Positions 10,791 to 22,800 of a stretch of DNA of 64,000 nucleotides are shown here, in pieces (within the stretch, counting starts at the first letter, position 1; each line of letters begins with the position of its first letter). Origin of the DNA: Austropuccinia psidii. Lineage: Eukaryota; Basidiomycota; Pucciniomycetes; Pucciniales; Sphaerophragmiaceae. The notes under the pieces were generated by a model, which was not told the DNA's origin, did no database searches, and was given only the letters and a program-made list of their open reading frames with translations. Both the position numbers and the translations under genes were made by a program. The stretch lies in contig JALGQZ010000019.1 of NCBI GenBank assembly GCA_023105745.1, positions 6,262,001-6,326,000 of the forward strand. The letters are read 5' to 3'.

Positions 10791-11418
10791 GCGTAAGGAT
10801 AAGTCGTGGCCGGAGCATGTTGGGAGGCACTCCGCGAGCGTAAGGATAAGTGGTGTTGGGAGCATGTCAGGAGGGCACTACACAAGGGTAAAGCTAAGTC
10901 ATGTTGAGAGCATGTTGGGAGGCACTCCGCGAGCGTAAGGATAAGTGGTGTTGGGAGCATGTCGGGAGTGCACTCCGCGGGCGTACGGATAAGTGGTGTT
11001 GGTAGCATGTCGGGAGGGCACTCCGCAAGCGTAAGGATAAGTGGTGTCAGGAGCATGTTGGGAGTGCACTCTGCGAGCGTAAGGATAAGTGGTGTCGGGA
11101 GCATGTTGGGAGGGCACGCTGCAAGCGTAAGGATGGTAATCAGTGTCGGGAGGATGTCGGGAGGGCACTACACAAGCGTAAGGATAAGTGGTGTCGGGAG
11201 CATGTCGGGAGTGCACTCCGCGAGCGTAAGTATGGTAAGCAGTGTCGGGAGGATGTTGGGAGGGCACTACACAAGCGTAAGGATAAGTGGTGTTGGGAGC
11301 ATGTCGGGAGGGCACTACACAAGCGTAAGGATAAGTGGTGTCGGGAGCATGTCGGGAGGGCACTCCGCAAGCGTAAGGATAAGTGGTGTCGGGAGCATGT
11401 CGGGAGTGCACCACGTGA
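10791..11418. repeat. 48-bp GC-rich minisatellite, 13 units
   Basis: The unit starts GCGTAAGGATAAGTGG and ends near CACTCCGCGA. Most units are 48 bp; two variants (near 11127 and 11227) are 51 bp with GGATGGTAA/TCAG or GTATGGTAAGCAG inserts, and the first units are 46-49 bp. Because the unit is a multiple of 3 and has no stop in several frames, long open frames occur on both strands (16-residue periodicity). That is a consequence of the repeat, not evidence of a gene. The block is CpG-rich in an AT-rich neighbourhood. Confidence 0.95.
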
Positions 11419-12560
11419 GCATGAAGATGGTAAGGGAGGGGGTGTGAAGACGGAGATGGGGGGGCAGTGTCGGAGTCTCATGTGGAGGGTGGTGCAGGCG
11501 CGTAAGCATGCGAAGTGTCAAGGCATATTAGGTGGGGATGCGGAAGCCAATGAGGTGGAATTACCCAAACATTGCGAATAGTGTTAAATGGGTTTGGGCT
11601 TTGAGTGACATTCTCATGTGACACATGTGACGATTGACGTTGTCTTGACGCTGACATGACGTGACCCACTAAATCCAGTGACTATAAAGTGACACTAACA
11701 CGACTGAAGCAAGATTTTATACTGACCGCGGTGCGACGTGAAGTCAATCGCCGACGATTGACACAAGATTCACCCTGGTGAATTAGTAAAGGATATGACC
11801 ACCAATATCCACTGACAGGCGAGGAAAGAAAAGAGAAAGGGTGCTAATGACTGACTTAAGTTTAGCAGTATTAGCTTTAATAAGGTAAAAGAAAATAAAG
11901 ATAAAAATAAATCCAATATATTAATTAACTGGGGAAAAAGTCCCCAGGTGATGAAACGTAGCCGGTATATGTGAAAACTGAAAGATTGATCCTGGAATGT
12001 GGATCAATGGCTGTATTGTCCGGATCGGGAAATACAGTTCTGGCCATCTTGAAATTTGAACTGTGTGATGGAATTCCCACAGTGGAATATGAAATGACCC
12101 AATTGGGCCAAGACCATACAGGTTGATTGAATGAGGCCTGTACGGATGAATTGGGTTGTCCAAAGGAGTATTGAATACTTGATTCCTTGACAACTGATTT
12201 AAATGATGTAATACCTCCTGAGAATTCCCCTTGAATAATCCTGAATGAATTGTGCCAACCCAACTCCTGCAGATACAGGTGGTTGGGATTCTTGAAGAGT
12301 CTTCTGATTGCCACCATAACTTGTCAGACTGATGAGCTGATTAATCCTCCTTCGAAATGGGTGTTGGGATTTGAGACCTTGAGTTGGGAAGGTGGGATTG
12401 GATCCTGAAAACGTCACCATTGGATTGCTGAGCAAAAATGGTGCATAATGGTATATAATACCATATATGCACCATGCCTGCAACCTTGAGTACGTATGGT
12501 ATGAAGGAAAGGAAGAAATCCCCTGGAGTTGAGAGGAAAGGCGGACTGAGCTGATCTGGT
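11419..12560. other. GC-richer unassigned block
   Basis: Moderate GC with many GTGAC/TGACG motifs (11590-11720) including the palindromic pair GTGACACATGTGAC. Overlapping open frames exist on the minus strand (11921-12576) but none shows a family motif. It may be part of an old LTR or non-coding repeat. Confidence 0.35.
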
Positions 12561-13127
12561 GGTTGCCAGAGGCCATGGCTGAACTATTGGTCTATGGCCA
12601 AAATTGGGTCCTATTGGATTTATGGCCAAAATGGTGTCCATGAGGTTTGTGGTCACTTTTGGGTCCAAGGAAATGGTGGCCAAAAATGGCTCAGGTGGGC
12701 CCAATTGTGGTTTGGGACCCACCTGGCCTCATTGGATTAGGTCAAAAGGGGCCTAAATGGCCTATGGACCGCGGACCGTAGGAGCCATAGGGGGCCTGAA
12801 TGGGCCAAAACCCCATTAATAAAAGGGGTGGCCCTGAATCCAAGGGTGATGACTAGGGGGCCTGGAGGCCCCTAGAAGACAAAATGACCCCCCAGGCCCA
12901 AAATCAAAGATGAAGGCCTGGGGGTTGGTGAAGTGGGAATTGGCCAAAAAGGCCAATGATGGCAGGATATGGCCTGAGGCCATAAAATGGCCATGGGAAG
13001 GTGTTATGGCGTGGATGGCATAGAACACCCAAGGGGGACAATTGGCCATAAATGATATGACGTGACCAATTGGCCCCAACTTGGCTCCAGGTTGGATTGC
13101 CACAACCATCAAGGAGGAGGGTCAAAC
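12561..13127. repeat. TGGCCA/GGCC-rich degenerate repeat tract
   Basis: Irregular copies of TGGCCAAAATGG-like words recur on both orientations, with GGGGGCC and AATGGCC variants. The open frames on the minus strand follow from this composition. It grades directly into the ATGGCAT repeats. Confidence 0.5.
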
Positions 13128-13430
13128 TTGTGGTTGTGACATCAACAATGCCATTTATGGCATTAATGGCATCAGAAATGTTGCATTTTTAATGCCACAA
13201 ATGGCATTAATGGCATCAATAATATTTCATTGATGATGCCATTAATGGCACTGTTAATGTCATTTATGGCATTGTTAATTCCATTTATGGCATTGTTAAT
13301 TCCATTTATGGCATTGTTGATTCCATAAATGGCATTAATGGCATCAGAAATATCGCATTGATAATTCCATTAATGGCACTGTTAATGCCATAAATGGAAT
13401 TTTTAATGCCATAAATAGCCATATTTCATT
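13128..13430. repeat. Palindromic ATGGCAT repeat array
   Basis: About 300 bp built from TGCCATTTATGGCA/ATGGCATTAATGGCAT words. The 16-mer ATGCCATTAATGGCAT is a perfect palindrome and occurs with variants several times. A 21-bp unit (ATTGTTAATTCCATTTATGGC) is tandemly repeated at about 13270-13330. Confidence 0.85.
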
Positions 13431-13443
13431 TAAAAACCATCCC

Positions 13444-13508
13444 TTATGTGTTTTTACCATAAAATTACGTGTTTTTACCAATTTGCTTACGTGTTTTTAC
13501 CAATAACC
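13444..13508. repeat. 22-bp tandem repeat, three units
   Basis: TTAYGTGTTTTTACCA repeats three times with spacers AAAATTA/ATTTGC. Confidence 0.8.
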
Positions 13509-15743
13509 TTTAAAAACGAATACAGGGTATGAAATCTTTTTCTTCTTATTCATTTCATGTGTGTTGGAGTTACCTTTTTAAATGCTTCATATTTCTTGTA
13601 ACACTGTGTTCATGTGTGGTCTTAATAGGAGTAAGTGGCTCTCAGACTGGAAAGACTCTCCTCTTTTAACAATATCTAGGAAAGTACTAGTATTTCATGA
13701 ATTAAGAGCTCCTTCAAATTAATTATATTTGATAGATGGGGACTGGCTTGAAGCTCAGAATCTATTTAAAGTTCAAAATTCATTTTCTTGAGATAATTAT
13801 TCTCAATTCCGAGCTAATTCTCTACTTCTTAATGTTTCAAGAATTAATTTTCAATCACTGGAAGTAATCAATAATTACTTGAATATATGTCAAAGACTCG
13901 TTGTGAGATTCAATGATTATTTCAATTCTTTGAGTTGCATATTTCGTTCTTTCAAAGTATCATGACTTTATGAGATGGATATTATATTGAAGAAAATGTA
14001 GATTATTGGATGAAAAATGGTGTGTTTCTTTTCCAAAGATTGGGTTTTAAACCTGAAATTCTTAAATAATTAAGCTTGGTATCTGAAGAAGAAAGTTTAT
14101 AGTTTCTTTTATTTATTAAGAAAATGATACAGTTTTGATTTTTTTACTTATAAATTGATTCTATTGAGAATTCAAAAGGGAAATTATTGAAATTGAACAA
14201 ACTCTTCTGCTAAAGTCATATCATCTCTTACATGTTATCAAAAAGCTTGTATCAATATTTATGAGAAAAATATTTATTTTTTTGGATAAAAAGAAGGGAA
14301 TTTTTTTGCATATTTTTGTAAAGAAAGGTTTACCTTAAGAGACCTTTTTTCTACTGGAAATTTGGGAATAAAGATGAATAAATTAATTTATTTTTGGAAA
14401 TTTTTCAAAAACCAGAAAGGGGGAAAGGGAACAAAAAGGAAAAAAAGAAGCAATGTTTTTTTTCAAATTCTTTCTTAATTATTTAATAATCAAATCAGAA
14501 TCATTCTAAAAATTAATTTCCCAGATTTTTTTCATCTTTTGAGATGTAGGAAGATCAAGTTTATGATTGTAAATATAATAAGATTATTATTTTTATTTTA
14601 CCCAATTCTGTTTTGAAAATTTATTTATTTCTTCCTTTTTTTTCCTCAATGAATCACAATAAAGATTATCGTTTTGATTTGTCTTTTCCTTTTTTTAAAT
14701 AATAAAGAAAAAGGGAAAAATGTATTTAAAAAAACAATAGGGGGGGATGAAATAGAATTTAATAATAATTAAAATTTTCTAATCATGAGAGCTTGTATCA
14801 TTAAAATGAAAGAAAATTGATGTTTTTTATTGTATTCAAACTTATTAAATATTTTTGTGTTCATTTAAATGATGTAACTTCATTTTTCCATAATTTATTT
14901 TTATTCTTTTATATTTCCTTTAACTATTAAAAACAGAATCATACTTCCTTTCTTTGAAAAAGAAAAATTAAATAAATATATAAAAAATTAAAAATTAAAA
15001 AAACAAATATATATATATAAGGGTTTGCAAAACCTGATGGAACAATTATTTATGTAAAATATGAAATTAATTTATCAAAAATAGGAAAAATCAATTTAAC
15101 AAAAAATAGATCTTTTTAAGTTATATTTATAAATAAAATCTTTTCCTAAATCAAGTTTCAAGGTCTTTATTTAAAAAAAACCTCATAATGATTCAAACAA
15201 TTCAAACTTAAATTATGATAATTTAATAAAATATGACCACAAGATAAAAATCAAAGCTATCTTGTTTTTCCAAAGAAATACTGAATACAAATATGAATAT
15301 ATATAAGCCAAAAAATGTAAAATAAAATTAATGTAAAGTAAATAATTTGCAAACTAATTATAGAAACTATACTAAGAGAATTTCGTGCGCAACAAAAACT
15401 AAATGAACCAACTCCAAATGAATTTTTGGAAAGTTCAATTGCATTTTGACAAAAGGACATGTTCCAACTAATAAGCAAAATTAAGAGTTACTTCTTTTTA
15501 GGAAGGTTCCAAAGGAAAAACTCAATGATTCACTTCCTGCAGCTTATTTAACACATTATTCCTTTTAATTGCCTCATTCCTGAATAATAAAGCTCCACTA
15601 CCATGATAGATCCTGTACTATTCAAAAAATAAACCCCTTTCAAGGATATTACCAATGCATCCAATAATTAATTCTGAAATTAAATTCAGCTAAGAATCCC
15701 TACTCAAATACATCCAAAAAGGGCTGTGTAAAATATTTTTAAA
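13509..15743. other. AT-rich, nothing recognised
   Basis: Homopolymer-rich sequence without a coding signal that I can support on either strand; short open frames are chance-sized. Confidence 0.5.
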
Positions 15744-16368
15744 TCTAAACAGGCAGCATTTTTCCTAAAGAAATGTGCAAGAATGCATGAACTCGGAGAA
15801 TATACAGATGCTTCTAATCTAAAAGAAGAAGCATGGACCAATTTGGGAACTCACAGTTATTCCAAATTTAGATTAAATCTAGAAAAAAAATTTATTCAAA
15901 AATAGGAAAGACTTAGTGTGTCAAACTCCTGCAATTCCAATTTAACCAATGATCAATATTGGATGTGGCTTCAGATTAAACAGCTTTACAGAAAGTATGA
16001 ATTCTTACAACCATTTAGTGGTTCTGGATGGTATGAAGAATCCAAAATAATTATTTTTAATAATCACTTTTGGATAAAGCTTAAGTAGAAACATCCCTGT
16101 GCTGGTTATGAAAAGCTTTGAGGTATTCCATGTCCCAACTACAGTCTATGTGCAAAGGTTTTTTTTTGTGAGTATGAAATGGGTTATTTACCACAATCAT
16201 CTCCCCATGTCATAACACAGCCATGTTATTTTCTTAAAGCTATCAGTGATTTTGACAAAACATATACTTCAGGCCAAGGCAATGAAAAAGAAATTAATAA
16301 GCACAAATTGAAAGTAAATCGACAGAAAGGGACTTTACCAAATACAAAAAGGGCTGAAAAAAGATAAA
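15744..16368 (+). pseudogene. Myb/SANT-like domain protein relic
   Basis: One frame runs from about 15744 to the TAA at 16366-16368 with three internal stops (about 15927, 16087 and 16122). It reads AAFFLKKCARMHELGEYTD, then NLKEEAWTNL, then QLYRKYEFLQPFSGSGW, then FNNHFWIKLK, then KHPCAGYEKL. This order matches the Myb/SANT-like DNA-binding domain (Myb_DNA-bind_3 type: start of trihelix, KKEAW, LKKKY...SGFGWD, W..Y...HP.A..). The C-terminal part (SDFDKTYTSGQG) is low-complexity. Such genes are multicopy in rusts and often transposon-associated, for example Harbinger-type. All three stops lie in one frame, so it died by point mutation with little shuffling. Confidence 0.7.
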
Positions 16369-16528
16369 TAATAATCACCAGCTCCCCAAGGCCAAGCAAA
16401 AAAGATTGTTTCTTGGCCATGTTAAAACCTCTCTCCTGCTTGAGGTGTAGATCTCCCATTTTTAACAAGAGAAGGAAATGAATTACCCTTTCTTAAGCCA
16501 TTATGAATCTATATTCCTTTAAGAAACC

Positions 16529-16741
16529 ATGCTCAATGAGTTTCCCTACAAGTTGGATGAAGATATCCTTTGGAACATGGAAGAATTTCTGCAATATGTC
16601 AGGTGGACGTTCCAAGAAGTTGTGAACATATTCATGACCTCTAAGGTAGTCTGTGAGAAAGAGCCGTTTCTCCTCAAGTTAAATAATACTAATGCAGCTA
16701 ATAGAAAGAAAATACGGAAGGGTTTCTTTATTTATGACTAG
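16529..16741 (+). other. Unrecognised 70-codon open frame
   Basis: An ATG-started frame (MLNEFPYKLDEDILWNMEEF...) in a different frame just downstream of the Myb/SANT relic. It may be the shifted continuation of that gene or chance. No family recognised. Confidence 0.25.
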
Positions 16742-17185
16742 GGAACATGGATGTATGTGAGTTAACAGGTAAATGAAGAGTGAATTTTTTTCATAATCAA
16801 AAATAAAATATTGTTTTAAACTCAAAATTTATAATTTCCTTGGGTTTTGAGAGAAGGCCCAAAATGAATTATTATTTTGTTTCGATGAGGCCCCTACATT
16901 TACATTTATATCTAAAGAAACTAATTATTATTAGAATTTTCTGTTTTTGTGGCTTGATTACATTGACATTGGTCATTATAATATTTTTAAAATTTAATTA
17001 TACTTAATCCTTTGAGTTATTATATTTTCTTCCTAATATAATTAGTTTTTTGGTGATGACTTATAGCTTGATATATTGTATATGAGTGAAACTTTATGAG
17101 TGGTTAAAAATTAAATGGCTTTTTGACAAAAGAAAAAATAAAAGCCCAACAACTTTTTTTTGACAATCCAATAATTTGATTCCTA
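16742..17185. other. AT-rich, nothing recognised
   Basis: No coding or repeat signal that I can support before the left target-site duplication (acttc, 17186-17190) of the Copia nest. Confidence 0.4.
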
Positions 17186-17190
17186 ACTTC

Positions 17191-17532
17191 TGTTAAAGGA
17201 TAAATCTAAGGAGTCTTATCACTTTAAATGGTGATCCACAAAAATGATGAATTTGAGTGTTTGTAATGTACCTAAGGGTGGATAACACCATATAAAATCT
17301 TACTAATAAACTGCTTATACAACTACAATAACTAATGAATAGGATGACCAAACTAGACAACAATGATGGTTAGGTTCTACATCTATTTTAATAACATGTT
17401 AGTATGGTTTGACTGTACCTAAATCAGAGTTAAACAACAAATTATGTGAAGAAGGTGAGAAGAACTGAGAATAAATGAAAGAGAAAGTAAAAGAAAAGGA
17501 AAGAGTTGAAAATGAAATAAGAGAAAAGGAGG
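17191..17532 (-). repeat. Copia D 3' LTR, distal part
   Basis: It aligns with 48693-48960 (shared GTACCTAAGGGTGGATAACACC and others) and is interrupted at 17533 by Ty3 copy B. Confidence 0.88.
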
Positions 17533-19676
17533 TGTAAGGTTTGTCTATGAAACTCTTGATAATAGTAACAATATCAAGAGTACTATGAATGTCCTCAGTA
17601 GAAAAATATAATATCATAGAATATTATAACCACAAATTTAAATATAATTATCAGAAATAATTATATAGAAAAATAAATTTAATTATTATCATGAAATATG
17701 ATAATTATAATGAATTATAATTATTCTATTATTGTTATAGTCACTGACAATTATGACAATAAGAAGTGTAAAGCTCTTAATGAGACAATTACACATGGAA
17801 AATATGAATATTTAACCACTTATAAATAATATGAATATTATTGATAAAAGAATCAAAACACACACTGTGCATAAATAATTCTTATAGAAAAATTCTATAT
17901 AAAAAAACTAATAATAGATAAAAAAATAGAATTTTAGAGAAAAACTTACTTATAATATAAATTAATACAACAAGACAAATATAACAGTTATCATATTAAA
18001 GGAGTATTATAAGCTAAAAACACGTCAAAAATCAATAATTTAAATGATAAAACAACTTCTTAATATTAGAATTATGATTAAAGAGTTTTCATACGAATTT
18101 GTGGATTTAAAAGAGATTTAAGATGATAATTTTATAATACAAAATATATTATTGATGATTACAACAATAATCTGAATTCTATGATTTCAATTCTTTAATT
18201 TACAATTAATAAAGAATAAAATGCTTAAGAATTACTTTTAATAATAAGATTTTATAGATAATAAAACTTTACCTGTACAAATTTCTAGTATGATTGGATT
18301 GATTAATGATGATGGGAAAAAAAAGTGATGAAAAGACTCTTTTTATGTCTACAGAGCAACTCTCATGATTCATGACAAATATAGAGGGCGTGCTCAGTTC
18401 AAAACTGAAAAACCATGCTTAAAATTAAAGTTCTTAACTTAAGGTAACTTATTTTTTAATTCCAATTTAAAGTTACCAGTGTTATTCTTAACTCCAAGTA
18501 ACTTTAATCCTCATTAAAACTAATTGTTTGTAGTTTTAATATAAGATAAGGTTATTTATATTTAATTTCATCACATGAACAACTTAAAAATATAGTTTCA
18601 AGCAGAAATCTCTTAAACTCAATTTTTAATTAATTTTTAAAGAAATTATAATTTTCTTTGAGCTTAATTAAAAGAGTAAGTTTCCAGGATAATTACCCAG
18701 GAAATTTATTTATAAAGTATACTTAAAATTTAATTTATACATAGATAATATTAAATTGTAAGCTGTGTAAAATTTTCAAGCAAATCCATTAAGAATTGGA
18801 TTTTCAATGAATTTTTGAAGTTATTGCTATTTTTCCAGGTAAAATAGCAATACACACTAAACCTTAACTTTTGATAAGGTTTTAATGCTTGTAACCTTAA
18901 CGTTTTAAGCTTAATTAAGTTTTGAAAGTTGTTAAAATCTTAATTTCAAGCCTGCATATTGGGATTTACCCTGTGGCAGCTTGAAATTCCTGTCCAATTT
19001 GGGATAAAACCACTTTAAACTTTAAGGTTGGATCAAAGTCTAACCTTAAAGTTCAAATAAGGTTAAAAATTCTCCAATACAGGTGGAAAACCTTAATTTA
19101 ATCCTTGCAGATCCAAAAAGCTGGGTACCCCAGCTCTATTTGGTCTTTTTCCTTTGTCCCACCTTTTTGCGTGGATTTTGCCCTTTTATTTATTTAAAGC
19201 CATACTATGGCCTTAAACCCTTTTAAATTGAGCCCACGCAGGATTTACATCCTGTATGGCAAATCTTTAGCCAATTCATTAAATATACACAACACCTCAA
19301 TTTTAACTAAAATCTTGGTAAGTTTGCATAAACCTTATTCAACTTTAAATTTAAGCTTATTTAAGCTTAAATTTAACAATTTAAAAAAATGTTAAAAAAG
19401 TTACATTAGTACTGTGAGCTTCTTAAATCTTCCAATAACATAAGAAATAAGTATTTTTGGGTATAACACCCTATGGGTGTGCCCTAGGTTATTTTTGGTG
19501 TAGAATCCAAAAATGACATAATATTTATAACGTTGTTTATCCAAAAGAAAGTTATACTTATTTTTTGTTATTTTTTATTTTAAATTCAATTCAAAAGTCT
19601 GTTGAAGACAAATTTAACTGTGTATAAAGTCCTTTGTGGCCTTATGGGTATGTTATATATACCTCACAGGCTCACA
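17533..19676 (-). repeat. 3' LTR of copy B (2144 bp)
   Basis: Pairs with 26283-28403; differences of several percent by eye including small indels. Confidence 0.93.
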
Positions 19677-19691
19677 TTCCCCACCACCAAC
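19677..19691 (-). other. Polypurine tract of copy B
   Basis: Minus strand reads GTTGGTGGTGGGGAA directly before the LTR. Confidence 0.7.
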
Positions 19692-19812
19692 AAGAAATTG
19701 TATTACAATTTTCTTTTGCAGTATACCCCCAAGTTATTTGGGCGGGTATAATCCACTGTCCAACCTCTCTACTTACACTTCTTAAGTATGTAAAGCACAC
19801 AGTTCAAACTTT

Positions 19813-22800
19813 TTACTGAGCAATTGGTCTTCTCTCATGTCTGAATCTTCTGAGAAACCTTTGGGAATCAGGTATTTTAGTCTCTTCAATCCATTCATCT
19901 TCATGTTGTGGATTTCTGTACTTGACTAAGTATTCTCTTTCATTTTTTCCCTTAAGTCTTCTTTCTTTTAAGACTTTTAGTACCTTTTTATCCTCACTTT
20001 GATCCAGTGGGGGTACTTCTAAGGGTGTTTCATTTCTTAAAGGAAATAATTCCTTATCACTTGAAGTGTAATGCTTTACCAGACTGACAGGGAAAGTTGG
20101 ATGTTTATTTTCCACTTCTACTGACAGTTCTACTTGTACTGCATTTGTCCCATGAAGGGCTTTAATAATAAATGGTCCTGCAAAGGAATCTTTCAATTTC
20201 TTTGGGCCTTTAATATTATTAAAGCTCAAGGTTGAAACTAGTATTAAGTCCCCTACTTTGAATTCTGGGGTTTTATGACTTTTATCCTATTTCTGTTTAG
20301 CATATTTAAAGGCATCATTAATGCTTTTATTTGTATGATGTCTTACTTTATCGAGCAATACCTTAAAGCTTGAAGCAGTTGTATTAATATCAACCAGATC
20401 TTTTTTCAAAGTATCAACTGAAAGTTTGGGGTTCCATCCTTTCTCCAACATTGCAGGAGTTTTTCCTGTGGAAGAATGGATGGAGGTCTTGTAGGCTAAT
20501 TCCAATGCTGGTATAAGAGTACACCAATCATGGGTAAAGCCATCAGAATATTTAAGCTCCGGTCCATAAGCACAAAATCTTCTGATCATGTCCTCAAGGT
20601 TTTGAATCATTCTTTCTGCTAACCCATCTGTTTGTGGATGGTATGCTGTTGAGAATGATAGTTTTGTACCCAAAATCTTATGCAAATTAGTCCAAAAGGC
20701 TGATGTGAATTTGGGGTCTCTATCACTAATAATATTTTTAAAGAGACCAGTATGGGATATGACTCTATTCCAGATCAGAAGAGCTGTATCCATAGCTGTG
20801 TCATCTTTATGACATGGTAAAAAGATTGGTGTTTTGCTATATCTGTCTACAATAACAAGAGATGCATTGTAACTTTTATCACCCCCAGGTGGTAAGGCAG
20901 TTACTCAATCCATGTGAACCACTTCCCATGGGGTATTTGGTTCTTGGATATGGATCATCAAGCCAAATCTTTTACCAGTAGCTTTATTGACCTTCTGGCA
21001 TATATAACAACTATGGCAATACTCAATGACATCTTTTCTCCAGGATGGCCACCAGGCACATGTCTTAATCCTTTCCATAGTTCTGTCTTCAGACAGATGT
21101 CCATAATAGATGTTATCATGAAATTCTAGTAGTATTGTGTTAATTAACATTCTACTACATAGGACCATGACACATGTGTGTTTAGATCTATGATATAATA
21201 TACCATCAAATAAATGGAATCTTCCATTGTTGTAAGATGCTTTCCAAATATCATCTAGAGAATTAGCTAATGCTTCATTTTTTCAATCTTTTTCAAGTAG
21301 AGCAGTAAGGATATGACAATTCCTATCTTTCCTATAGCTTTCTCTAACTTCTTCAAAGAATTCTGTTCCAACATCTGTGATGTTAATTCCTTCGATTGGG
21401 ATTTGAGGTTCTGCACTTGTAGGAACATAGGCAGGATTGTCAGGTGTATTGGGTAATGCCCATCTACTTATGCCATCAGAATTCTTATTAATATTTCCAG
21501 CGTAATGTACTATGGTCATATTGCCTCTATACTCCTGTATAGCAATCTGCCATCTTAACATGTGTCTTTTTGGGTTTTTCATGTTAAGAAGTTATTTTAC
21601 TGCATTACAATCAGTAATTACTTCAAACACACTACCATAAAGATAGTAAGGAAGTTTTTCCAGAACCCAAACAAGGCAAAGGCACTCCATTTGGCTAGCT
21701 CCATATCTGGCCTCAGTAGGTTTAATTTGTCTTGAAATAAAGCAAATTGGACCTTCATAGGGTTTGTCATTGACAATTTGAACTTGATGAAGAGGAGCTC
21801 CTAAACCTTCACCACATGCATCAATATACAGCTTGAAAGGAAGTTTCCAGTCTGGCATCAATAATAATGCTGCATTGGTCAAGGCATACTTGATTTTATC
21901 ATATGCTTTAATCCTCTCCTGTGTCATTTCAAAAACAGTTTGTTGATCACAAATTCTGTATAATGATCTGGCATGGATTGCAAAATCGTTAAGGTGTTGC
22001 CTGTAATAACTGGCAAGCCCCAAGAAAGACATCATTTCTTTTTTGTTCTGGGGCATTTATTTCAGTAAAACTGCAGCCACTTTGTTCTTATCAATACCAA
22101 GGCTCAGTCCTGAGACTACATGTCCTAGAGCCTTCAGCTCATGAAGCCCAGAATTACATTTCTTAAAGATATTTTCATGTTCACTTATAGAATTTTCTTA
22201 AGTACTAATGAAAGTCTCTCTAAATGTAATCTCCAGGTTTCTGGACAAATGATAATGTCATAAATATAAATGATTAACGATCCTTCTGATAATTCATGTG
22301 GGAAGATGGTATTCATCATTCTCTGATAATGAGAGGGTGCATTTTTAATAACAAAAGGCATCCTCAAACATTCATAAATACCTCAATGAGCAATTATTCT
22401 CAATAATTTCCTAGCATGAGGTGTCAAAACATTCTGATGAAAGCCTTTAAGAGCATCCATGGAAGTAATGAATCTTTCTTTGGATAATTGAGTCAAAGTC
22501 ACATGGATTATAGGGATTGGATACTTGTCTGGAATAGTATAGGTATTCAGTGCTCTAAAATCACCAACCATCCTTGACTTATCATTGTGCCAAGTAGTGA
22601 TTACTGGAGTTGTGACTTCTACTTCCTCGACGTGTCCAACCTTTCTAAGAACTCCCAGTTTCATTAGGTCATTAATATGACTTTCCAATGCTTCTCTAGC
22701 CCTAGGGCTAGCTGGGTAAGCTGTTCTTCTTAATAGTGGAGGATAAGGCCTTTCCACATTAAGTATAATGTCCACTTCATGGCCTGTTATAGCTCCAAGT

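Noticed and set aside
10791..11418. CRISPR array
   Set aside because: Units are contiguous tandem copies without unique spacers, in a eukaryotic context.
10772..11521. Long open frames on both strands as possible genes
   Set aside because: They are produced by the stop-free 48-bp minisatellite and have no start context or family motif.
11921..13125. Several minus-strand frames of 70-130 codons
   Set aside because: Overlapping frames in a repetitive GGCC-rich tract; no domain recognised.
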